Source: a virus. From it: 20,688 bases of DNA. Where the stretch lies: positions 1-20,688 of the IMG/VR virus record IMGVR_UViG_3300031851_000247; one strand, written 5' to 3'. Made by a program: the position numbers and the translations under genes. The notes under the pieces are model-generated. The model saw nothing but the letters and a program-made list of their open reading frames with translations, ran no database searches and was not told the origin of the DNA. Of the stretch, positions 1-7,352 are shown piece by piece (position 1 is the first letter of the stretch; each line of letters opens with the position of its first letter).

Positions 1-577
1 CAGCAGTAATTTCTTGTGCAAGTGCTTGCATAATTTCTGCTTCAACGTCTAGACCGTGCATTGAATTAGCATCTTGTGCCGCTTCAAAAGTCCAACGTGC
101 TGATAATTTACGTGTTTTCGCTTCAACAGTTTGTTTCAATACTTGGATTGAAAGCTTCTTACCAGCTTCTGCCTCTAGTGCTGAAGTTGAAGTTGCTGTA
201 CCGTTTGATGCGTCACCTGAGTAACCTTTTGCAATTGCGAAAGGTGATAGTGCTTCATCACCAGCTGTTACGCCAGCTGCTGTTTGGCCATATCTTACTC
301 TTAATGTGTGAATTTGTCCTACTGGACCTGTCATAGGTTGTACACCTACTAGTTCGTTTGCGATAACTGTTGGCATCACACGACGAATAACTGGAAGAAT
401 CACTTTGTTAAGTGATGCTACGTTACCTGCCATAGTTGTGCCAGCATTAGCTGATTCTGAAAGGTAGCCCTTAGTGTTTTCTAGGACTGATTCCATTACA
501 ACCTTTTTGTTACCTTCTAAGCCATCTGTAAGGGCGTCTTTTGTAACGTCCCAATTTTCAAATAGATTCTGTGTCAT
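1..577 (-). CDS. gp23: Major capsid protein gp23, N-terminal part (runs off the window)
   Basis: This is the first 192 residues of the T4-type major capsid protein, which forms the hexamers of the head shell. The start ATG (complement of 575-577) has a good ribosome binding site, AAGGAG, about 9 bases upstream. The protein opens MTQNLFENWD. A stretch near residues 50-100 (LNKVILPVIRRVMPTVIANE, then VGVQPMTGPVGQI) is typical of gp23, including the PMTGP motif. In T4 the prohead protease removes an N-terminal propeptide after an (L/I)-x-E site. Here LSE at residues 39-41, followed by SANAG, is the best candidate, giving a propeptide of about 41 residues against 65 in T4 (inference). It lies 12 bases after gene 22, whose stop codon sits next to the gp23 ribosome binding site, so the two are probably translationally coupled. 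The rest of the gene lies beyond base 1. Confidence 0.93.
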   Translation of the reverse strand, partial: MTQNLFENWDVTKDALTDGLEGNKKVVMESVLENTKGYLSESANAGTTMAGNVASLNKVILPVIRRVMPTVIANELVGVQPMTGPVGQIHTLRVRYGQTAAGVTAGDEALSPFAIAKGYSGDASNGTATSTSALEAEAGKKLSIQVLKQTVEAKTRKLSARWTFEAAQDANSMHGLDVEAEIMQALAQEITA

Positions 578-589
578 TTGGAATTCTCC

Positions 590-1687
590 TTAGTTGATTC
601 CTGCTAACTTTTTAAGGTTAATAATTTCGGCTTTACTATCAGTTTCCTGAGTCGTGTCTGCCTTGTTACCGGTAATCTCAGTCTTCTGAGATTCTGTTAG
701 TTTTTGTGACTTAACTGGGCTTGATTCGTTTAATACTGTTGGTAAGTATTTGTTGAATTGAGCTTTAAGTTTACTTGTGCTTACGCTTTCAAGTAAATTG
801 TTCATTAATTCACGCTTATCTTTAGATAGTGGAGACATAAGTTCAGTCATAACTGCCTCACGCTCACGGCTTTCATTGATCTTCGCAACTTGTTTTTCTG
901 CTACATCAATCTTTGCCTCTCTATCTGCAATTTCTTTTTGTGATTCGTCAAGTTGACTTTTCACATCTGAAAGTTCTTTTGAAAGTTTTGAAATGTGTGT
1001 TCCTTCAGCTATATGAGAACTCATAAACTCAGCTGCAAAAGTTTCGAACAATTTACGTCCGAACATATTTTCTTTTGCTTGCTTGATGTCTTCTTTCAAC
1101 GTACCTAATTCTGTTGACAATGTTGTATCAACAATACTAGCTAGTTTGCCAGAAGCTTTGTTTATAAAGTCTTCTTTTGCTTTAGTGATCATTTCTTTAC
1201 CTTCCGCGACAAGTTTTACCTTTTGTTCAATAAGGTCTTTCTTATCACTATGGAATTCATTAAGTTCTGAAGTAAGTTGTTCCATCACAAAATCTTCTAG
1301 CTTCTCAAAGTTGCCTTCTTGTAGCTTTCTGTCTTTGCGTAGTTCTGTAATTTCCTTGTTAAGCGTTTCCATAACAAACTTATCAAGTATTTCTGCATGT
1401 TGCGAAATTTGACGTTTATACTCAACTTGAGCTTCTACTGCCGCTTTTTTGTCCGCTGCAAATTCTTTCAATTCGGTATTAATCGTATCTGATACCATGG
1501 CATCTAGTGCTTCCACCATTGATGTCTTATCAGTTTCGTACCTGTTAGCGAATTCTTCACGTAATTCAGCAGTGATCTCTTCACGAGCTTCTGTTAAACG
1601 TTCTTCCCATGCTTCTGAAAGTGTTGAACGCACTTCCTCAGAAAGGACTTCGGAACTTAGGAGTTGTTCTATTGCATTATTAGCCAT
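590..1687 (-). CDS. gp22: Prohead scaffolding core protein gp22
   Basis: A 365-residue, highly charged (Glu/Lys-rich), almost wholly alpha-helical protein directly between the protease gene and the capsid gene, the position of T4 gene 22. In T4, gp22 is the main component of the inner scaffold around which gp23 assembles; gp21 later degrades it. The sequence contains about four copies of a roughly 22-residue helical unit, near residues 60-81, 100-121, 130-150 and 182-203. Each has a hydrophobic start, then a T/S-x-E-L-x-x-(F/L) core, then DKK or a similar basic-acidic end. Coiled coil is likely near residues 230-285. The start ATG is preceded by AGGAGAAG and lies immediately before the gp21 stop codon on the coding strand. 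It is somewhat longer than T4 gp22 (about 270 residues), consistent with the internal repeats. Confidence 0.9.
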   Translation of the reverse strand: MANNAIEQLLSSEVLSEEVRSTLSEAWEERLTEAREEITAELREEFANRYETDKTSMVEALDAMVSDTINTELKEFAADKKAAVEAQVEYKRQISQHAEILDKFVMETLNKEITELRKDRKLQEGNFEKLEDFVMEQLTSELNEFHSDKKDLIEQKVKLVAEGKEMITKAKEDFINKASGKLASIVDTTLSTELGTLKEDIKQAKENMFGRKLFETFAAEFMSSHIAEGTHISKLSKELSDVKSQLDESQKEIADREAKIDVAEKQVAKINESREREAVMTELMSPLSKDKRELMNNLLESVSTSKLKAQFNKYLPTVLNESSPVKSQKLTESQKTEITGNKADTTQETDSKAEIINLKKLAGIN

Positions 1688-2317
1688 CTAGCTTCTCCTA
1701 ATGTTTAGTTTTTCAATGAACTTTAATACTTCCTTCTGGAGGTATGTTTCGGCTAAATTATCGTCTTTTGCCGCAGCAGCAACGTCAAGTAAGATGTTAC
1801 CACGATGACCATTCATAATTTGTTCATATAAAGGATCTGGGTAGGCATCTGGTGCACTTGGGTTAGCAACAATATCAACAGTTTGTATTTCAAAATCACT
1901 GACATTACCGCTTTCTGCTACATTACCACTACCTCTTGACGAAACGCCAAGTTTTACTCCATTCTCTAATAGGGTTTTACAAATATTTCCCATCGGAGTA
2001 GGTAGCAATTTTAAACGACCATAACCGTCTTGACCGTCCATCCACATTTTTTCAATCATGTGAGATACACGGTCTAAATTAACTTGCAAATCATCTGGAT
2101 GATCTGCTTCGCCTAATACTGAATAACCAGTTTCAATTTTTTCTTGTATTGCCTTAACGGCTTTTGAAATTTCATTAACTGGATAAACTCTACTATTCTG
2201 ATTACGCTTGTCACCTTGTACAAAGATACCTTGCATAAACAAGTTCTTACCTTCCTGATCTGACTCAGTAATGATTTTCGCTTGATCATAACTTAGATTC
2301 TCTTTAAGTGTAAGCAT
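1688..2317 (-). CDS. gp21: Prohead maturation protease gp21
   Basis: A 209-residue serine protease of the T4 gp21 / herpesvirus-assemblin-like family. In T4 it is packaged in the prohead core and cleaves scaffold, core proteins and the capsid propeptide. Visible family features are the early NSRVYP strand (residues 41-46), GEADHPD with the likely catalytic His73, and GVSSRGSG (residues 124-131), where Ser126 or Ser127 is the likely nucleophile. The later stretch around VDIVANPSAPDA is also typical of the family. It lies two bases after the acidic core protein gene and abuts gene 22, matching the T4 order 68-21-22-23. The size agrees with T4 gp21 (212 residues). I see no missing key residue. 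Confidence 0.92.
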   Translation of the reverse strand: MLTLKENLSYDQAKIITESDQEGKNLFMQGIFVQGDKRNQNSRVYPVNEISKAVKAIQEKIETGYSVLGEADHPDDLQVNLDRVSHMIEKMWMDGQDGYGRLKLLPTPMGNICKTLLENGVKLGVSSRGSGNVAESGNVSDFEIQTVDIVANPSAPDAYPDPLYEQIMNGHRGNILLDVAAAAKDDNLAETYLQKEVLKFIEKLNIRRS

Positions 2318-2319
2318 AA

Positions 2320-3174
2320 TTAGTTACTCTTGCCTTTTTTCTCAGCGCCGTGTCCTTTTGGTTCTGCTTTAAGATCGCCTGCCTCTTGTGGGCCAGTTAC
2401 GTTCATATCTTTAGCATCGCCTGTTAGACCTTTTTTTGCACCTTCTGAAGATTTCTTAGACATGTCTACTGCTTTGCCGCCCATGTCGTTCTTACCTGCA
2501 ACTGGTGACGCTTTACCGTCATCGCCTGCTGGCATACTTACTGGAGCTGCTTTTAGTTCTGCACCTTCTTCGATTTCTTCTGAGTCTTCATCAGTTTCAG
2601 CATCAGTTTCTTCAATTACTGGAGATACTGCTTCTTCCATTTCTGGTTCCATTTCTGGTTCCATTTCTGGTTCCATTTCTGGCATAGCTTCTTCTTCTGA
2701 ATCACCCATTACTTTGGCAAATTCTGCTTTAAGATCAGCTAGTGCGTCTTCGACGTTTACTAACTTATCTTCAATTTCTTCATGCTCTTCTTCGTGATCG
2801 TCTGTTTCACCGTCACTGTCGAAGTCCATGTCGCCATCTTCATCAGATAGTTCCATTTCAGCTTCTGGCTCTGTTAGCTCAGATTCAGGTGCGTCTTCGC
2901 CCTCTTCATCTTCGCCGTACATTTCCTCGGCTTTAATTTCCTCATCGTCTTCTTCGATGTCGTCGATAAAGTCATCAGCTTTTTCTCCGCCGATCGCTTC
3001 ATCTATTTCTTCTTCCGCTACTTCATCTTCAACAACTTCGTCAGCTTCGACTAGGTCATTCCAGATTTCACGTGCTTTTTCTACGAATGCTTCGTGTAAT
3101 AAATCAGAAGCTTTTGCTTCTTCACCATTAACTAGGCTTTCTATCACTTTAATATAACGTTCGCGAGTACTCAT
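2320..3174 (-). CDS. Acidic prohead core protein (gp68/gp67-like by position)
   Basis: A 284-residue, extremely acidic protein immediately upstream of the protease gene, where T4 carries the small prohead core genes 67 and 68. The frame stays open for 19 codons further upstream. I chose the ATG at complement 3172-3174 (MSTRERYIKV) because AAAGGAG sits correctly in front of it and the longer start has no such site. Residues 1-40 form a helical, mixed-charge head resembling the N-terminus of small core proteins. Residues 45-215 are dominated by Glu/Asp and include four EMEP/EMEE units coded by a perfect 12-base tandem repeat (2635-2682). The C-terminal 70 residues are Gly/Lys/Ala-rich and basic. 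An internal scaffold role, cleaved by gp21, is inferred from position and composition. It may combine the roles of T4 gp67 (acidic) and gp68, but sequence similarity to either is weak by eye. Confidence 0.6.
   Translation of the reverse strand: MSTRERYIKVIESLVNGEEAKASDLLHEAFVEKAREIWNDLVEADEVVEDEVAEEEIDEAIGGEKADDFIDDIEEDDEEIKAEEMYGEDEEGEDAPESELTEPEAEMELSDEDGDMDFDSDGETDDHEEEHEEIEDKLVNVEDALADLKAEFAKVMGDSEEEAMPEMEPEMEPEMEPEMEEAVSPVIEETDAETDEDSEEIEEGAELKAAPVSMPAGDDGKASPVAGKNDMGGKAVDMSKKSSEGAKKGLTGDAKDMNVTGPQEAGDLKAEPKGHGAEKKGKSN
2635..2682 (-). repeat. Four perfect tandem copies of a 12-base unit in the core protein gene
   Basis: The plus-strand unit TTCCATTTCTGG is repeated four times without a mismatch. 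On the coding strand it encodes the acidic tetrapeptide (P)EME repeated four times. Being a multiple of three, copy-number change by slippage would keep the reading frame. Confidence 0.95.
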
Positions 3175-3208
3175 TTGACATTCTCCTTTATCGAGGTTAT
3201 AACACATG

Positions 3209-3216
3209 TATTTAGT
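3209..3216 (-). promoter_or_regulatory. Candidate late promoter for the core protein-21-22-23 group
   Basis: The complement reads ACTAAATA followed by CATG, a one- to two-base variant of the (G/C)ATAAATA core seen at the other late-promoter candidates in this window. It lies between a rho-independent terminator (3246-3275) and the core protein start at 3174. That is where a new late transcript would be needed. Confidence 0.4.
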
Positions 3217-3245
3217 CTTACTGCTAGGCAAGATATCTTAAATAC

Positions 3246-3275
3246 AAAAAAAACCGCGGTTTTGATGCCACGGTT
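3246..3275 (-). terminator. Rho-independent terminator after the gp20 transcript
   Basis: On the minus strand an 8-base-pair stem (AACCGTGG with CCGCGGTT, one G-U pair, arms at 3268-3275 and 3252-3259) has an 8-base loop. It runs straight into a series of eight U residues (3253-3246). It ends the transcript that reads leftward through gp20 and the 64-residue gene. Confidence 0.85.
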
Positions 3276-3308
3276 AGGGTTTTATGCATTATAAGTGTAT
3301 ATTACTTA

Positions 3309-3503
3309 CTATGCTTCGGGGCTAGCGCCGTACTGTAGTTGCACATCTTCTATCTTATCTGCATGCTCACTACGAGTCATTTCGCGTCTATTACGCATTT
3401 TATTTAGATGTTTTAGCGTCAATTTAGGTCTACGAGTATCATCCTCGTCCCATTTATTGAAGTTATCATCTTGTTCGTTTTGTGCTAATTCATTAAATCG
3501 CAT
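3309..3503 (-). CDS. Conserved small basic protein after the portal gene
   Basis: A 64-residue protein. The frame could start further upstream at a GTG, but the ATG at complement 3501-3503 (MRFNELAQ) has AGGAG at proper spacing and is preferred. It overlaps the end of gene 20 by 11 bases, so it is probably translated by coupling to the portal. The acidic N-terminal third is followed by a basic helical stretch, PKLTLKHLNKMRNRREM, then a VQLQYGASP ending. Small proteins with a similar L-x-H-(L/I)-N-(K/R)-(L/M)-R core next to gene 20 occur in marine T4-like phages as I remember them. The position equals T4 gene 67, but similarity to gp67 is not evident. Function unknown; a prohead or portal-associated role is only positional inference. 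Confidence 0.65.
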   Translation of the reverse strand: MRFNELAQNEQDDNFNKWDEDDTRRPKLTLKHLNKMRNRREMTRSEHADKIEDVQLQYGASPEA

Positions 3504-5166
3504 CGTCTGGTACTCCTGTGTCTCCACCTAGATCGGCATCGCCACCGTCTGTTGGTAGATCATCTAATCCTTCGTCACCGGCATTCTCTGCTCCTACATC
3601 TGTAGGTTCAAAACTATCTACGTCTGAGCCTCTTAGACCCATTCCGCCTAAGTCACCTGTTGCCGATCCTGCTGGCTTGTTACCAGCTTGATTTTCTTCT
3701 TTCCACATTCTTTCATTCTCAACCATTTCTTCTTCGTTAAGTCCCAAGTATCTTTGAAGTATAAATCTCTTAGATAAGTATGGAACTGCTTCAATAGAAC
3801 TGAATAGGTTTGCCTTTTGAGCATCAATTTCAATGTTTCTATATTGTGAGAAACTTTGTGGTTCAGTAAATGATAAATTAAATAAACTAGCACTAACATC
3901 TAGTCCTCTGTGCTTACAGAATAATTTAAACTCGTGGTCTAATGTTTGTTGTAGTGTTAGTTGTAATCTTTCACAATACTTTGCAAAACGGAATTCTTGG
4001 ATCATTGCAGTACCAATACGTCCGTCATTAAACGCCGCTATACCGTCTTCACTTCCAGTTGGAAGGTACGATGTTGGTACACGAAGTCCACGCATTAACT
4101 TGTTATTAAAGTACTTTAAATCATCAATCTCACCAAGGTTTTCACCGCCTGGTAATACTTCAACTTTAGATCCACGTCCTTCTGCTGTTTGGGCAAAGAA
4201 GTAATCTTCCATAATTGATAATGGGTTATATGAAGCGTCAACAACTTTTGTACCACCACCACTCATATTTGGAATACGTGTTTGGTGTACTTCGTTTTTA
4301 ACTCTTTCCACAAAGCCCATTGCCTTGTGTGCTGGCATGTTACCAACATCAATATAAAATACTCTACGTTCTGGTGCACGTTGTACACGATAGATAATAA
4401 TACTGTCTTCTAATAATTCTTTTTGTTTATATACTTTAAATACTGGTTCTAGTATACTGTCACCAAATGGCCAGTTACTGTTCATTCCATCACTTAAACT
4501 AACATGTACTATATGTTTTGAATCTACTGCAAACTCTGAATTTTGTCCGCCTGATGAATTTGGTGTTACAATTCCTGCATTTCCTTTGCCAACTGTATAA
4601 CCTGTTGTTGGATTTACCGCAGTTGCATCAGAATGTTTTTTAGTATCAGTTGCAACCATGTCTTGTAAATTAAGTGCAATATTTTTAATAATGTACTGAT
4701 CAATTTCTCTGCCTTCGCTTTCGTTAACAATAGCTTTGGCAACATCGCCTGGTTGAACAAATATAAGTTTATATGTTTCTGGATCTCTAATAAAAAACTG
4801 ATCACCGTATTTGATACATGATCTAAACATAGTAAATATTCTACGTTCGAGATTATTAATATTAACCCATTGTCTTAGTGTGGTTTCTAATGCAGTTACT
4901 TCCGAATCTGTTGGAGTTGTTTTATAGTTGATTTCAAAAGGCAAACTTGATTCTGGATCTACTTGTGTACTAAATTCTGCAATAGTATCTAATGCCGCAT
5001 TAATTTCACTGTCTTGATCCATTTGATCATACTGTGTATAACGCTCAATACGATTCGGTTGGCCCGAATATACTTCTGGTAACCAACTTTGCCAGCGGTT
5101 TGTTTTAGCATTACCACTGCTACTGCCAGATGGGTCGTATTTTGTAAAGTGTTTTTTCCAACTCAT
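3493..5166 (-). CDS. gp20: Portal vertex protein gp20
   Basis: A 557-residue T4-type portal protein (T4 gp20 has 524 residues). Twelve copies form the ring at the head vertex through which DNA is packaged, and on which prohead assembly starts. Family features are the N-terminal region RWQSWLPEVYSGQPNRIERY (about residues 24-43), followed by YDQMDQDSEINAALDTIAEF, which is characteristic of gp20. Further on are FRSCIKYGDQFFIRD, RRVFYIDVGNMP, the SGGGTKVVDASYNPLSIMEDYFF region, and LRVPTSYLP. The C-terminal 60 residues are Gly/Asp/Glu-rich, low complexity and probably disordered, which explains most of the extra length. A late promoter candidate lies about 25 bases upstream (5191-5198). Confidence 0.95.
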   Translation of the reverse strand: MSWKKHFTKYDPSGSSSGNAKTNRWQSWLPEVYSGQPNRIERYTQYDQMDQDSEINAALDTIAEFSTQVDPESSLPFEINYKTTPTDSEVTALETTLRQWVNINNLERRIFTMFRSCIKYGDQFFIRDPETYKLIFVQPGDVAKAIVNESEGREIDQYIIKNIALNLQDMVATDTKKHSDATAVNPTTGYTVGKGNAGIVTPNSSGGQNSEFAVDSKHIVHVSLSDGMNSNWPFGDSILEPVFKVYKQKELLEDSIIIYRVQRAPERRVFYIDVGNMPAHKAMGFVERVKNEVHQTRIPNMSGGGTKVVDASYNPLSIMEDYFFAQTAEGRGSKVEVLPGGENLGEIDDLKYFNNKLMRGLRVPTSYLPTGSEDGIAAFNDGRIGTAMIQEFRFAKYCERLQLTLQQTLDHEFKLFCKHRGLDVSASLFNLSFTEPQSFSQYRNIEIDAQKANLFSSIEAVPYLSKRFILQRYLGLNEEEMVENERMWKEENQAGNKPAGSATGDLGGMGLRGSDVDSFEPTDVGAENAGDEGLDDLPTDGGDADLGGDTGVPDDAI

Positions 5167-5190
5167 AATGTGTGCCTTTTATTGTATTTG

Positions 5191-5198
5191 TATTTATC
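5191..5198 (-). promoter_or_regulatory. Late promoter upstream of gene 20
   Basis: The complement reads GATAAATAC, matching the T4 late -10 type (TATAAATA) recognised by gp55-bound polymerase. There is no -35 element. It sits in the 38-base gap between the upstream 715-residue gene and the gene 20 start. The same GATAAATAC string recurs at 9416 and 16034. Confidence 0.65.
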
Positions 5199-5204
5199 CA
5201 TCTC

Positions 5205-7352
5205 TTATTGATGTAATCCTGCCGCTAAGTTATATTGATCATTCATATCATTTCTATTTTCTATTAATGCTCTATCTTCATGTACTTTTATTTGTTTTTG
5301 AATTGCATCATATTCTAATTGGCTATTCTTCATCATTGCAGAAATCAAATCAGGTCTACCTGCAGCCATTTTATTACTAATTGTACGCTCTTTCATAAGT
5401 TCTGTCAACCTATCTTTTAGTTCAGGTAACGTAAGTTCGGCTATTTCTGCTAATACTAATTGATTTGAGCCCGAATCTGGCGTTATTGTTTCAGTGGCAC
5501 TTGCATTTTCTGGTGATACAGATGAATTTTCTGCATCGTCATCATTTGTTTGATGATATTGTTTAGCCCAGCTATCAAGAAAGCTACGTGACATATCATT
5601 TGTATTTTCTTTATACTCGTCTGTGGTATTAATGTCGTTTATTTCAACTGATTGTGCAGAATTTTCTGCTGCGTCAATACTGCCTTCATTGGATGTTGTT
5701 TCTGGGTTTTCTTGTCTATAGTCTTTAAATAGATCAGCAAAGAAACCTGCACCACTGGCTAGCATTTCTGTTGTAAGTTTTAATTTATCAGCTAGGGTCT
5801 GCATATCCAGTGTAATAAACTCTTGTGCAGTTAAAAATGCTTTTGACATATTATTCATTGCAACTGTTGCCGTGCCTGATTCAGCATAGAGTTCTTTTAG
5901 TCTTGCTGATTCTTCTTCCAGTTCTACTCCGTCTAGTCCTGCCATATTTTTCATAATTAAAATAATAGTATCTTGAAAGTCTTGAGCTCCGCCTAATAAT
6001 GTTCCAGTGGCTGCGGATGCGGCCAACTTATCTAAGTCTGCTGATTTAAGAATATCAAAAATCATAGTAGCTGAAATTTCTCCATTAGATGCTTCTGCTT
6101 CTCTAACTGCGTTATTAATATCATCTAGCATATTTGGTGCAATTGCTTCAATTAGTGCTATTGCGTTTTCATCAATACCTGCCAATACTTGTGTAATATT
6201 AAAATTACTCATATCTCCAGAAAACTGAGATGTTGCTCTAGCAAGTGCTAATTGTATATTGTCTACTAAATTTGAAGGACCAATACCTTGAAACAATGAT
6301 AATTGTTTAGTTAAATCTCCTACAACGGCAGCTGTATCTTCCATTCCTCGGTCTTCTAACGTTGATAAACCTGCTGCTAAATTTACATCACTTAATGCAG
6401 ATAGCATTTTATTCATAGCTTCACTTCTACTTAAGGCTGTTAGGTTTGCTACTGCGCCTGCTTCCATTACTAGATTTTGAAAACTAGATTCTAACTCTTC
6501 GCCACCGTTTGCTAGTTTTCTATCTAATGAACCAGTTAAACGTTGAACTTCTATATACCCTGCATATGTGTTTAATAATTCTTTATTTGTTAATCCCAAG
6601 TCTCCTAGCTCGTCTACGCTCAGTTCTACTCTCTTAAATAATTTCATCATTGTTTGAGAACCTTTTGATACATCTCCGCCTAGGCCTACCATTGTTCCGC
6701 CAAAGTTAGCAACTGTTTCTGAAAAGGTTTTATATGTTAGTCCTGATTGAAAAGCATCTGTATACAACTCATTAAATGCATCAGCAGTGTCAAAAACAAC
6801 TGCACCACTGTCTATCATACTTTTTTGTACTTCTGCAAATTGTTCAAACTTGGCTGCATTCCAACCTGCCCATGCTAAACCAATATCCACTGCAACGTTG
6901 GCCATTTGCTTTCCTGTGGTCTTCATAAAGTGTTTAAATGGACCATCTAGTTCTGAAGCTGCTGCAGTTAATTTACCATCGGTTCCTTTTAATTTGTTTA
7001 CTACTGTTTCTGTTACTTTTACTAAGCTGGTTAATGGCTTTTCTGAATCACCAAAAAATCCTGCGGTATCTCTTACTGCTTGAGCACCTTTTAATAATAA
7101 ACTTGTTCTTGCTTTACCTTCTTTTTGATTTACGTCTGCATTGTTTATTCCAATTTGTGTATTTGTTTTAACTGCGTCAATTATCTCATCATCTAGATCT
7201 TTATTCTTTGTTACTGTGCTCATTAACTTGCCAGTAAGTTTTACAGCATTAGCTGACTGATTGGCTAATGCTGATAATGTGGATTCACTAGCCCAAGCAG
7301 GAATTTCAAGTGTATCTTCACCTACTGGTATATTATATTTTTTATCTGCCAT
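5205..7352 (-). CDS. Large virion protein, tape-measure-like paralogue 2
   Basis: A 715-residue, Ala-rich, predicted mostly helical protein of unknown function. It starts in a TAATG overlap with the stop codon of the gene before it (7352-7354), so the two are coupled. It is a distant paralogue of that neighbour. Both carry a WASExT motif near the N-terminus (here residues 20-25), a GAVV segment in a helical region near residue 180, and a MNNM-x-x-AF-x-x-AQE motif (here from Met499). Residues after about 555 are Asn/Ser/Glu-rich and look like a linker before a final helical segment. Length, helicity, the hydrophobic patch near residues 150-175, and neighbours (portal, tail assembly protein) fit a tail tape-measure or internal virion protein. 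No recognisable T4 gp29 similarity was seen by eye, so this is inference. It is transcribed away from the gp26-like gene, leftward toward gene 20. Confidence 0.55.
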   Translation of the reverse strand: MADKKYNIPVGEDTLEIPAWASESTLSALANQSANAVKLTGKLMSTVTKNKDLDDEIIDAVKTNTQIGINNADVNQKEGKARTSLLLKGAQAVRDTAGFFGDSEKPLTSLVKVTETVVNKLKGTDGKLTAAASELDGPFKHFMKTTGKQMANVAVDIGLAWAGWNAAKFEQFAEVQKSMIDSGAVVFDTADAFNELYTDAFQSGLTYKTFSETVANFGGTMVGLGGDVSKGSQTMMKLFKRVELSVDELGDLGLTNKELLNTYAGYIEVQRLTGSLDRKLANGGEELESSFQNLVMEAGAVANLTALSRSEAMNKMLSALSDVNLAAGLSTLEDRGMEDTAAVVGDLTKQLSLFQGIGPSNLVDNIQLALARATSQFSGDMSNFNITQVLAGIDENAIALIEAIAPNMLDDINNAVREAEASNGEISATMIFDILKSADLDKLAASAATGTLLGGAQDFQDTIILIMKNMAGLDGVELEEESARLKELYAESGTATVAMNNMSKAFLTAQEFITLDMQTLADKLKLTTEMLASGAGFFADLFKDYRQENPETTSNEGSIDAAENSAQSVEINDINTTDEYKENTNDMSRSFLDSWAKQYHQTNDDDAENSSVSPENASATETITPDSGSNQLVLAEIAELTLPELKDRLTELMKERTISNKMAAGRPDLISAMMKNSQLEYDAIQKQIKVHEDRALIENRNDMNDQYNLAAGLHQ

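Noticed and set aside
2635-2682. Short CRISPR-like array
   Set aside because: The units are contiguous with no spacers and simply encode an acidic peptide repeat.
3175-3231. Longer N-terminus for the acidic core protein
   Set aside because: The longer start has no ribosome binding site and would begin upstream of the candidate late promoter; AAAGGAG fits the ATG at 3172-3174.
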